Positions 17,002 to 24,664 of a DNA stretch of 46,271 nt are shown piece after piece (positions within the stretch are counted from its first letter, which is position 1; each line of letters begins with the position of its first letter). A program made the position numbers and the translations under genes. The notes beneath the pieces are model-generated. The model was given only the letters and a program-made list of their open reading frames with translations, searched no databases and was not told the origin of the DNA. The stretch comes from an uncultured Roseburia sp. (lineage in GTDB: Bacteria > Bacillota > Clostridia > Lachnospirales > Lachnospiraceae): positions 1 through 46,271 of the forward strand of contig URUD01000021.1 in the NCBI GenBank assembly GCA_900550935.1, read 5' to 3'.

Positions 17002-18768
17002 TCAGGCATTTGTCTGCATGATATGCTGATAAAATTCTTCGATCATCCGGTCATATTCATCAAAGCGTTCCAGTTCCTGATTTGGCACATCATATTTGAT
17101 GGCGATCAGCTTCTCAAACACATCACTCTCGCGCAAAAGTGCCATTGGCATATTTAATGCGACAAGCTCCCTGCATCTGCGGTATAAATGTAAGATCACT
17201 TCCATCATCCTAAGCTGCTTTGCCATCGGAACAAATGTGTCCTCTTTATGGAACGCATTCTGCTGTAAAAATCCCAGCCGGATGACTCTTGCAATCTCTA
17301 AGATCAGTTTCTGGTCGTCCGGCAGCACATCACTTCCGATCAGCTTGACAATCTCATTCAGCCGGTTTTCCGTGGTCAGGATATTTAAGATCTCATTTCT
17401 GCATGTAACAAATTTTTCCCCGACATGCTCCTGATACCAGGGACTTAAATCTCCCACATATTCGGAATAACTGGTCAGCCAGTTAATGGCAGGATAATGT
17501 CTTGCATACGCAAGTGATTTGTCCAGTGCCAGAAAACAGCGCACAAAACGCTTCGTATTCTGTGTGACCGGCTCAGAAAAATCACCGCCCTGTGGAGATA
17601 CCGCACCAATGATCGTGACACTACCATCCGTCCCATTGCAGTTTTCCACATAGCCTGCACGTTCGTAAAACGCAGACAGCCGGGATGCTAAATATGCCGG
17701 AAATCCTTCCTCTGCCGGCATCTCTTCGAGTCTGCCCGACAACTCACGTAGTGCCTCTGCCCAACGCGAAGTCGAGTCTGCCATGATTGCAACATGATAG
17801 CCCATATCCCGGTAATACTCTGCCAGTGTGATCCCTGTGTAAATGCTTGCCTCTCTGGCGGCAACCGGCATGTTGGAAGTGTTTGCGATCAGAGTTGTCC
17901 GGTCCATCAGAAGATTTCCTGTTTTCGGATCCTCCAGCTCTCCAAATTCTTCCAGAACATTAGTCATCTCATTGCCACGTTCCCCACATCCAATGTAGAT
18001 GATGATGTCAGCATCACACCATTTTGCAAGCTGATGCTGTGTCATCGTCTTTCCGGTTCCAAATCCTCCCGGGAGTGCCGCCGTTCCACCCTTTGCGATT
18101 GGAAACAGTGTGTCTAGGATCCGCTGTCCGGTTACCAGTGGACGGTCTGCAGGAAACCGTTTTGTGATCGGGCGTGGTGTCCGGATCGGCCATTTCTGTA
18201 CCATGGTAAGGGAACACACCTGCCCATCTGTCTGGCGGATCTGCACCAGTTCCTCATCGATCGTATATGCACCATCCGGTTTTACGGAAATAATTTCTCC
18301 TTCAACTCCCGGCGGTATCATCACCTTATGCACAATGGATCTTGTCTCCGGCACTTCTGCAAGGATCGTCCCGGATGAAACCTGCTGTCCGGTCATTACC
18401 GTAAGATGTGTCTCCCACTTTTTCTCCCGGTCGAGCAGGCTTACCGCTGCTCCTTTTGGAATAAAGACACCATACGACTCTGCGATTGCTTCCAGCGGTC
18501 TTTCAATTCCATCAAAGATATTATTTAAAATGCCCGGCGCGAGTGTAACAGTGATCGGTCCACCTGTTCCCTCTACCAACTCTCCCGGCATCAGACCGGA
18601 AGTCTCCTCGTACACCTGCACCGTCGTCTTTTCTTTGGCAAGGGCAATGACTTCTCCCACCAGCTTTTTTTCGCCCACAAAGACCATCTCGTTCATGGCA
18701 AATCCAAGATTTCCCAAAATCGTGATAACTGGTCCGTTGATCCCATAAATTTTTCCTGTTACACCCAT
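17002..18768 (-). CDS. ntpA: V-type ATP synthase catalytic subunit A
   Basis: Catalytic head subunit (588 aa). Order of parts: an N-terminal beta barrel, the V-type non-homologous region (about 110-200), Walker A GGFGTGKT (234-241; many homologues read GPFGSGKT), GERGNEM, and the SRWAEALRELSGRLEEMPAEEG block. The start at 18768 gives MGVTGKIYGINGP, the usual N-terminus, with AGGAG 8 nt upstream. The frame stays open for 13 codons more, but this would add a non-conserved leader. It lies 42 nt after ntpE. Together with B it hydrolyses or makes ATP at the cytoplasmic side. Confidence 0.97.
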   Translation of the reverse strand: MGVTGKIYGINGPVITILGNLGFAMNEMVFVGEKKLVGEVIALAKEKTTVQVYEETSGLMPGELVEGTGGPITVTLAPGILNNIFDGIERPLEAIAESYGVFIPKGAAVSLLDREKKWETHLTVMTGQQVSSGTILAEVPETRSIVHKVMIPPGVEGEIISVKPDGAYTIDEELVQIRQTDGQVCSLTMVQKWPIRTPRPITKRFPADRPLVTGQRILDTLFPIAKGGTAALPGGFGTGKTMTQHQLAKWCDADIIIYIGCGERGNEMTNVLEEFGELEDPKTGNLLMDRTTLIANTSNMPVAAREASIYTGITLAEYYRDMGYHVAIMADSTSRWAEALRELSGRLEEMPAEEGFPAYLASRLSAFYERAGYVENCNGTDGSVTIIGAVSPQGGDFSEPVTQNTKRFVRCFLALDKSLAYARHYPAINWLTSYSEYVGDLSPWYQEHVGEKFVTCRNEILNILTTENRLNEIVKLIGSDVLPDDQKLILEIARVIRLGFLQQNAFHKEDTFVPMAKQLRMMEVILHLYRRCRELVALNMPMALLRESDVFEKLIAIKYDVPNQELERFDEYDRMIEEFYQHIMQTNA

Positions 18769-18810
18769 ATCGATACGCTCCTGCCTGATTTTCGTGCCAA
18801 AACACATCTC

Positions 18811-19386
18811 CTATAGCTCGTACTGCTCTCTTAATTCCTGTAACCTGCTGCCAAACGACTCATCCAACAGAATATTCTTCTCTTTGATGACCGCACAGAT
18901 CCCACCTTTTAATTCTTTACCGATCAAAATCTGCTGCCTCGTTTTCTGTTCCAGCCGCTCCTTTTTCTCCCTGTCGGACGGCGAAAGGTAAATCTGTACC
19001 CCGGCGGTTTCTGCCAGTGCCACTGCCTTTTGCACCATTTTCTCCAGCTGGTCTTCATAGGCATCCGTATGGCGGTATTCCTCTAATCTTCGCTCCACCG
19101 CAGCAAAAAGTTCCTGTTTTTTTTCTTCCACTGCACTGTGATATGCCTGTTTCTGCTGCATGATCTCTTCCTGAACGATACGGTTCGCCTCACGTTTTAA
19201 TGACGTCTCACGCTGCCTTCTCTTTTCCTGCCAGTCCTTTTGCTTTTCTGCCTCATAATCTGCCATTGCCCGCTGATAGATCTGCTTCTGCTCGTCTAAG
19301 ATCGCTTCGCTCTGTATATTTGCAGCATCCATTGCCGCCCTGTAAAAAATATCCAGTTTTTCTCTGATCTCCACTGCGATCACCAT
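18811..19386 (-). CDS. ntpE: V-type ATP synthase subunit E
   Basis: Peripheral stalk subunit (191 aa). The N-terminal half is a long charged helix rich in E/K/Q/R (about 20-110) and the C-terminal half is a compact domain, the normal E-subunit form. It pairs with the H/G subunit encoded first in this operon to form the stator. It starts 8 nt after the F gene stop. AGGGA lies 5 nt before the ATG. Identity rests on composition, length and operon position more than on sharp motifs. Confidence 0.85.
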   Translation of the reverse strand: MVIAVEIREKLDIFYRAAMDAANIQSEAILDEQKQIYQRAMADYEAEKQKDWQEKRRQRETSLKREANRIVQEEIMQQKQAYHSAVEEKKQELFAAVERRLEEYRHTDAYEDQLEKMVQKAVALAETAGVQIYLSPSDREKKERLEQKTRQQILIGKELKGGICAVIKEKNILLDESFGSRLQELREQYEL

Positions 19387-19394
19387 GCCTTTCC

Positions 19395-19703
19395 CTATAA
19401 TTGCAGACCGATCGCCTCTTTGACATAGTCTGTAATAAAGTGGCTTCCACGTCCGGTTCCATGACGGTCCGGGATTTCCACAAACAGAGGAAACCGATAA
19501 TTCATCTTGACTGCTCCCACCAGATCCGGGTAATCCCTGCCAAATTTCTCCGTCAGCAATACGATGCCGATCTTAGGATCCGAAAGAACCCTCTCGATCT
19601 GCTCTTTTAATTCCTCTCTCTCATGGACAACGACACCTTCTACCCCCGCAAGCCGCATCCCGGTATAAGTGTCTACATTGTCACTAATCAGAAACATTTT
19701 CAT
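19395..19703 (-). CDS. ntpG: V-type ATP synthase subunit F
   Basis: A 102-aa small Rossmann-like subunit that sits on the D shaft. It has the family's start (MFLISDNVDTYTGMRLAGVEGVVV) and the middle GIVLLTEKFG. In the Enterococcus scheme this subunit is NtpG. It follows the K subunit gene by 15 nt. Confidence 0.93.
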   Translation of the reverse strand: MKMFLISDNVDTYTGMRLAGVEGVVVHEREELKEQIERVLSDPKIGIVLLTEKFGRDYPDLVGAVKMNYRFPLFVEIPDRHGTGRGSHFITDYVKEAIGLQL

Positions 19704-19718
19704 TGTTTCACGACCTCT

Positions 19719-20126
19719 CTATCCCAGAATAGAAAATGAAATCAACAGTCCGTAAAGCGCGATGGATTCTGCCAGGGCTACGAAGATCAATGCTTTACCC
19801 ATGATACTGGAATCCTCGCTTAATGCTCCGATTGCTGCGGATGCCGCACTTGCAACGGCAACACCGGCTCCGATACAGGAAAGTCCGGTGGAAAGGGCTG
19901 CTGCCATATATCTCCATCCGTCTGTTGCCGCAGCACTCTCCTGTGCACCATAGATATGTCCGCTGAATAATAACAGGTCAGCTGTCACAAGTGTTCCAAA
20001 GAACAGTAAAATGTTGACACCGAGTGCCGCCTTAAAGCTTCTCTTTTTCTTCTGACTGAGCAGATATCCTCCAAATGGGATCACCATACTGAAAATCAGA
20101 ATTGCTACTAAAATAATCTTTGTCAT
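19719..20126 (-). CDS. ntpK: V-type ATP synthase subunit K (proteolipid c-ring)
   Basis: The 135-aa protein has four predicted membrane helices (about 4-23, 33-55, 75-101, 110-133). Only the second hairpin has c-ring features: a G-x-G pattern in SCIGAGVAVASAASAAIGAL and the ion-binding E120 in ALAESIALYG. The first hairpin lacks both glycine pattern and carboxylate at the usual place, so this is not the duplicated two-hairpin NtpK in which each half looks alike. The Ser after the Glu is seen in Na+-type rings, but the Gln usual in the partner helix is replaced by a hydrophobic residue, so the coupling ion is uncertain. Its ATG overlaps the I subunit stop by 4 nt. Confidence 0.93.
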   Translation of the reverse strand: MTKIILVAILIFSMVIPFGGYLLSQKKKRSFKAALGVNILLFFGTLVTADLLLFSGHIYGAQESAAATDGWRYMAAALSTGLSCIGAGVAVASAASAAIGALSEDSSIMGKALIFVALAESIALYGLLISFSILG

Positions 20127-22054
20127 ACCTTATCTCCTCCTGCCTTTCTTTCAAAAAAGGAATGGAACGGCCGTCCCGAACCTTTATAAAATCTGCTGAA
20201 CATCTCATAGTATTCCAGACGTAATACCTGGATCCCTACGACAAGCCCCTCTAACCCTGTGACTAAAATATTTCCAAGGATCACAACCAGATAATTCGGG
20301 CTGCCACTCTCATAGCCCGCCAGTGTCATTACAACTCCCATCATTCCTGCATGGCTCAATGCAAACGCTCCTACACGGACAAATGAGATACTGTTGGTCG
20401 CATAGCTTAATACAACATCAAATAATTCCACAAAAGCCTCCACAAAAAACATTCCCCTGCTTTCCTCCGGGAAGATCTGTTTTTTGTGCTCCAAAAGATT
20501 GGACAATGGTTCTTTTAACATAATGGCAAGCAATGGCAATCCGATCGCAGCCAGTAAGATCCCGGTTGCTGGAAGTGCATGTCCGGTTGCATATAAAGCG
20601 ATACAGAGCACTGCACAGCCATAACACACAATCCCTGACACACCACTTGGGCTAAAGAGCAATCTGCCGACATCTCCTGCCCGGATCGCATTTGCCATAT
20701 TGATGATCATTGCGATCAAGATCAGTGCCATTCCAAATCCGATCGCCAACATCAGCGTGTGCATAATGTTGTCCATCGGCCGCATCCAGAGCGGTTTTAA
20801 CCATTCTTCAAATCCGAATACACTGCCGTAACAGAACCCGAATACCGTCGACCAGACACCTGCCACCGCAACAATGGCGGCAAGGTTCATCCCTTTAAAC
20901 TTATAAAGCAGTGCTCCACCGATCACCAGACATATTCCCTGTCCCACATCTCCAAACATGATGCCAAACATCAGTGTATAGGTCAGTGCGATAAATATGG
21001 TTGGGTCCATCTCATTGTAAGCAGGAAGCCCATACATCTCGACAAACATCTCAAATGGTTTGAAAATCCTTGGATTTTTCAGTTTCGTCGGCGGCTCTGC
21101 CGATGTCTCTTCTGCCCATTCCTCGATCATATGGATGTTATTGTCTCCTGCGATCTCCTGCTCCAGTCGTTTCGCATCGGAAGCGGTCATCCAGCCATAT
21201 AGGATATAAAACTCGCTCGTCTTACTGCCGTCAAATTTGGGCTTTGTACAGACCGCCAGTTTTCGGATATCAAACCGTTCACAATAATTTTTCAGTGAGA
21301 AATACGCATTGGTCAACTGCGTTCCATGCCGCTCCAACATCTCCCGAAGCTGATTTTTTAATGCCAGTTCTTCTCTCTGATATCCTTCCACCTGCTCCTT
21401 AAGTTCCACATAAGCAGCATCTGGTGTTCCATCGACTGTATCCGGTACATAGATCCTCTCATAATGAAAAGACAGACACACGGCATCCACTTCAGCCACA
21501 TAGATCTTTGGCACGAAATACGCTCCCCAGACATAGTTTTCATCACTGTAACACTCATAGAACAGGATATGATCTGTGTCATGGATGTAGCGTTCCAGCT
21601 TCTGATAATGCTCCCTTGCAATCCTTCCAAACCGGTATGCAATAAACTGGAATTGCAATATTTTCTTAAATTCATAATCCAGTTTTCGGAACGGCTCGAT
21701 CTCTTCCATTAATTTTTCTGCCTGTAACCGCTTTTTTTTCAGATCCTGGCTGCGCTCTATGATCTCGCTCGTAAGCTGATAAACACTCTGCACAACCTCT
21801 TCTGCCTCCTGCGGCTCTAACCGCTCTTTCGGAAGCTGATCTTCGTTGCCATATTCTTCCCACAACTGTTTTGCTTTTGCATAGGTGTCCTTATATAAAT
21901 TTGTCTCCACAAACGGTCTGACGTTACTTAAATGACTAAGCGTTGTGATCGCATTTTCAAAATGTATCTCATAATGACTCAGATACTTATCCATCGCCCG
22001 GTCAATGTCCGTCTTGGGTCCCGTGATGTGAAGCAGTTTCATTTTTTCTACCAC
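20123..22054 (-). CDS. ntpI: V-type ATP synthase subunit I (a-type)
   Basis: A 643-aa stator subunit forming the ion half-channels. The N-terminal half (about 1-340) is soluble and coiled-coil rich. The C-terminal half has seven or eight hydrophobic helices, with the a-subunit signature SFVRVGAFALSHAGMM (near residues 555-570) whose Arg faces the c-ring carboxylate. It uses a GTG start at 22054, set by GGAGG 9 nt upstream; the ATG four codons later is too far from that site. It overlaps K by 4 nt. Confidence 0.95.
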   Translation of the reverse strand: MVEKMKLLHITGPKTDIDRAMDKYLSHYEIHFENAITTLSHLSNVRPFVETNLYKDTYAKAKQLWEEYGNEDQLPKERLEPQEAEEVVQSVYQLTSEIIERSQDLKKKRLQAEKLMEEIEPFRKLDYEFKKILQFQFIAYRFGRIAREHYQKLERYIHDTDHILFYECYSDENYVWGAYFVPKIYVAEVDAVCLSFHYERIYVPDTVDGTPDAAYVELKEQVEGYQREELALKNQLREMLERHGTQLTNAYFSLKNYCERFDIRKLAVCTKPKFDGSKTSEFYILYGWMTASDAKRLEQEIAGDNNIHMIEEWAEETSAEPPTKLKNPRIFKPFEMFVEMYGLPAYNEMDPTIFIALTYTLMFGIMFGDVGQGICLVIGGALLYKFKGMNLAAIVAVAGVWSTVFGFCYGSVFGFEEWLKPLWMRPMDNIMHTLMLAIGFGMALILIAMIINMANAIRAGDVGRLLFSPSGVSGIVCYGCAVLCIALYATGHALPATGILLAAIGLPLLAIMLKEPLSNLLEHKKQIFPEESRGMFFVEAFVELFDVVLSYATNSISFVRVGAFALSHAGMMGVVMTLAGYESGSPNYLVVILGNILVTGLEGLVVGIQVLRLEYYEMFSRFYKGSGRPFHSFFERKAGGDKV

Positions 22055-22069
22055 AATAAAAACCCTCCA

Positions 22070-23053
22070 TTACATTGCAAATACCATTTTCCTGATGTCC
22101 CCCGGTAATAGCTGATAGCGTATTCCCTCTAAAATAGAAGTAAGATGATCGATCTCCTGCTCTTTATCGTATAGATATTTGAAAACCGGAGCCAATGACA
22201 TAGGATACTTTTTACATAGTTCCGTGTATGCCTTCTCCAGTGCACGCTGTCCGGATTCTTCCTCAATTCCGGAAAATACCTCCATGCCATCAGTCTCTGT
22301 CATCTTTCTTAATTCATCCTTTTTCATATGACAGGTAATCGGAATCAGGTGGGATGCAAGCTCTGTCCCGTTCATTCCGTAGAACCGCTTCAAACGGTAG
22401 ATCCACATCCGGTTCTGCCAGTCGATCTCCGTTCCTAGCAATTTGTCATACAGATTTCGTGTCAGTGGATCCCGCAGCTTTTCTTTTTTCTTCCACGCGG
22501 TCTTATAATAGTAAATGTCCAGAGTGACCGCCGCATCCGCATACTCGATCGTCTCCTGCTCTGCCATATGCCGAAACAGCCTTTCATATGCAGTACCAGT
22601 AACTGCCGCAATCAGTTCCTCCATGCTGCGCGCAGCAGCCGCACTTCTCACATCAAACCCTGCATATTCTTCCAGAAAAGAGACATCGACCGCAGTCTCT
22701 GCACTATCCCCGCTCAATGCGTATTTCAGGCACTCCTTTAACCCATCGATCTCATATCGGAAGAAGATCAGTTCCAGTCCCGCTCTCTGTTCCCCATGTG
22801 CAAACTGATATAATTTTTTATAATCTGCATACAGCGATGCCCGGATCACGGTCTCGACCTGCCCCCTGTGTGCGATCTCATCCCGCGCTGCAAATATCGG
22901 AGCGTATCCATAGGATTCTTTTAAAAACCCCAAAAAAGCATCTACTGTCTCATACTCCATCAGTCTGGCATAATCTGCCTCCTTCAGCAGTCTGCCCGAC
23001 ATGGCTTTTGTCTTTGTCACAAGCCCGCTATATTCCAACAAGTTATCTGACAT
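22070..23053 (-). CDS. ntpC: V-type ATP synthase subunit C
   Basis: A 327-aa funnel-like subunit that joins the rotor shaft to the c-ring. It is helical, with family features LVTKTKAMSGRLLKEADYARLME near the N-terminus and several repeated three-helix units. The start at 23053 (MSDNLLEYSG) has GGAG 5 nt upstream; a longer frame adds seven codons without a ribosome site. It lies between the H and I genes. Motifs are weak in this family; length and position support the call. Confidence 0.88.
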   Translation of the reverse strand: MSDNLLEYSGLVTKTKAMSGRLLKEADYARLMEYETVDAFLGFLKESYGYAPIFAARDEIAHRGQVETVIRASLYADYKKLYQFAHGEQRAGLELIFFRYEIDGLKECLKYALSGDSAETAVDVSFLEEYAGFDVRSAAAARSMEELIAAVTGTAYERLFRHMAEQETIEYADAAVTLDIYYYKTAWKKKEKLRDPLTRNLYDKLLGTEIDWQNRMWIYRLKRFYGMNGTELASHLIPITCHMKKDELRKMTETDGMEVFSGIEEESGQRALEKAYTELCKKYPMSLAPVFKYLYDKEQEIDHLTSILEGIRYQLLPGDIRKMVFAM

Positions 23054-23093
23054 AGCTTCTCCATTCCGGAGCATCCAAAGCTCCCCCTGTCTG

Positions 23094-23408
23094 TCATGAT
23101 TCCTGTATCAATTTCTGAAACAGTGCTTCCACGCGTTGCTCCTTCGTCTGCTCAAACTGCTCTTCTAACTGCTGTATTGCCTGTTCTCCCTCTGCCCTGC
23201 GCTTTGTGGCTGCCTCACGGCTCTGACCAAGCAATGTAAGACGTGTCTTCTCCTCCCACGCCGCTGCCTCTTTTGCATAACGCTCGTCCAATTCTTTCTG
23301 ATCGAATGCAAGCTGGGACTGCATTGTCTCCTTTGCCGCTTTCGCCTCGTCGATCATACCCTGGGCTTTTTCCTCGATCTCATTTAACTTCGTAATGACT
23401 TCATTCAT
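23094..23408 (-). CDS. ntpF: V-type ATP synthase subunit H/G (stalk)
   Basis: A 104-aa, almost wholly coiled-coil protein, rich in A/E/K/Q, starting EVITKLNEIEEKAQGMIDEAKAAKE. It has the length and make-up of the peripheral stalk subunit H/G (NtpF in the Enterococcus scheme) that pairs with E. It is the first gene of the operon, with a GGGGAA site near the ATG. Confidence 0.88.
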   Translation of the reverse strand: MNEVITKLNEIEEKAQGMIDEAKAAKETMQSQLAFDQKELDERYAKEAAAWEEKTRLTLLGQSREAATKRRAEGEQAIQQLEEQFEQTKEQRVEALFQKLIQES

Positions 23409-23466
23409 AGAAAGTTCCCCATTTCTGTCTCTGTTTTATGGATGATTTCTTTCATTGCATATACAC

Positions 23467-23496
23467 ATTATATCTCTTTTTCCAATAGTCTGTCTA
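23467..23496 (-). promoter_or_regulatory. Promoter of the V-ATPase operon
   Basis: Minus strand TAGACA (23491-23496), 18-nt spacer and TATAAT (23467-23472). The leader to the first start codon is about 50 nt. Confidence 0.6.
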
Positions 23497-23535
23497 GTTT
23501 CTTTCTCTATCTCTTTTTGTCGAATTTTTTTTGTC

Positions 23536-23567
23536 AAAAAAACAAGAGCCTTTTTTGGCTCTTGTTT
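23536..23567 (-). terminator. Terminator after small orphan gene
   Basis: An 11-bp perfect stem (23540-23550 with 23557-23567, core CAAGAGCC) with a 6-nt loop is followed on the minus strand by seven U. It separates the small gene from the V-ATPase promoter. Confidence 0.92.
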
Positions 23568-23577
23568 CTATCTATCT

Positions 23578-23760
23578 CTAGGCTTCTGCGCTTCTTTGAA
23601 TTCTGCTGGTAATTTCTCTGACCTCTGCCATAATTGCCGCATACATTTCACTCTCAAGACCTACTGGCGACATGTGCGGGCACTCCTGTTTCATACGATA
23701 TGCCTGCCTGAGTAATCCACGTTTTACTTCTTCCAGTTCCAATAGCTGTTCCCTGCTCAT
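23578..23760 (-). CDS. Small protein of unknown function
   Basis: A 60-aa charged helical protein (MSREQLLELEEVKRGLLRQAYRM...). I do not recognise a family. It has one Cys-Pro-His in the middle (ECPHMSP) and a C-terminal helix (AAIMAEVREITSRIQRS). It lacks the SQxLD motif of Spo0E-type phosphatases. The start at 23760 has AGGAG 7 nt upstream; two upstream in-frame ATGs lack such spacing. It has its own promoter-like site, a leader hairpin and a strong terminator, which make it a real transcription unit. Confidence 0.7.
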   Translation of the reverse strand: MSREQLLELEEVKRGLLRQAYRMKQECPHMSPVGLESEMYAAIMAEVREITSRIQRSAEA

Positions 23761-23785
23761 AACCATTCTCCTACTCATTTTTTAG

Positions 23786-23816
23786 GTTGCTGTTTATCGC
23801 TATATGCTGTAGCAAC
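23786..23816 (-). other. Leader hairpin of the small orphan gene
   Basis: GTTGCT (23786-23791) and AGCAAC (23811-23816) form a 6-bp stem with a 19-nt loop in the predicted 5' leader, ending about 25 nt before the start codon. It could affect translation or stability; no known riboswitch shape is seen. Confidence 0.35.
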
Positions 23817-23825
23817 ACCTCAACT

Positions 23826-23856
23826 ATCATAGCACATCTGGTGGATTATGAGTCAA
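23826..23856 (-). promoter_or_regulatory. Promoter of small orphan gene
   Basis: Minus strand TTGACT (23851-23856), 19-nt spacer, and TATGAT (23826-23831) preceded by TGC, an extended -10. Confidence 0.5.
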
Positions 23857-23937
23857 TAAGTTGTTCGGCAATTTTACTAAAGTTTAAAAGGACTTTTTAT
23901 GATTCTGCCTATTTACAAAATGCTTTTTATCACTTTT

Positions 23938-24663
23938 TTACAATGCCATTAACATTTGGATTGCTTCTTTTTTAACAATACAGCGACCGTGTTCGACAAT
24001 ATATGCAATCTGACTCTCTTTCGAGATATGTCCCTCGTCATATTCAACAGCGGCAAATGCAAACGCACGCATCTCATCTTTTTCAAAGCCTCTAAAATCC
24101 AGTAATAAGAAGTAGTCTCCCTCCAGCTGATACAGTGCGCTGACCGGCATACATTCTCCAAAGCATGCCCTGCACATCTGCGTCATGGCTTCCATCCCGT
24201 GAAACATCAATGCACAGCGCATCGGGCTTTCTTTTCCTTTTGTGGACTTTTCTTCGGTTTTCTCTTTTCTTTCGGTCTTTTGTTCTTTCTGTTCCAGATA
24301 GGAATCTAAAATGCTCTGCTTTTCTTCTTTACTCATGCCTTTAAATTCTTCCATCCGGTCTGGTGTCATATGATCCATCAACTGATTGATCGCCTGCATC
24401 AGATCTTTAAAGTTCATCTCTGAATCACCACCAAATGTGATTGCCATACTGTGGTCGGAGAGAAGTTCTGCTTTCACCATCGGTGAGATATTGTCGAGAT
24501 TGATGTTTTCCTGCTCCTCGATCAACTTTAGGAGCAGACGCATAAACTGTTGTGTCTCATCTCCGTTGCCGATGATCTCTTCAATATCAAATCCCATTTC
24601 TTTGATTTCTTCTTCTGTCAACGCACAGCGTATTTTATTTTCTCCTAAACGCTTAATCTCCAT
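23938..24663 (-). CDS. mecA: MecA-type ClpC adaptor protein
   Basis: The 241-aa protein starts MEIKRLGENKIRCALTEEEIKEMGFDIEEII, the typical MecA N-terminal substrate-binding domain. It then has a charged Lys/Glu linker (about 130-155) and a C-terminal domain with the pattern of the ClpC-binding part ('MTQMCRACFGE... LYQLEGDYFLLLDF', 'AFAAVEYDEGHISKESQIAYIVEHG'). In Bacillus, MecA hands proteins such as ComK to ClpCP for breakdown. Start: the ATG at 24663 lies 1 nt after the diguanylate cyclase stop, with AGGAA upstream. The two are therefore probably translationally coupled. Confidence 0.88.
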   Translation of the reverse strand: MEIKRLGENKIRCALTEEEIKEMGFDIEEIIGNGDETQQFMRLLLKLIEEQENINLDNISPMVKAELLSDHSMAITFGGDSEMNFKDLMQAINQLMDHMTPDRMEEFKGMSKEEKQSILDSYLEQKEQKTERKEKTEEKSTKGKESPMRCALMFHGMEAMTQMCRACFGECMPVSALYQLEGDYFLLLDFRGFEKDEMRAFAFAAVEYDEGHISKESQIAYIVEHGRCIVKKEAIQMLMAL

Positions 24664-24664
24664 T

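Noticed and set aside
18110..18748. 212-codon open frame on the plus strand opposite ntpA
   Set aside because: It lies wholly within the catalytic A subunit gene, has no ribosome site or recognisable domain, and is explained by the codon pattern of the real gene.
18769..18807. Longer V-ATPase A subunit starting at 18807
   Set aside because: MGVTGKIYGINGP is the usual N-terminus and has AGGAG at 8 nt. The extra 13 codons have no family support.
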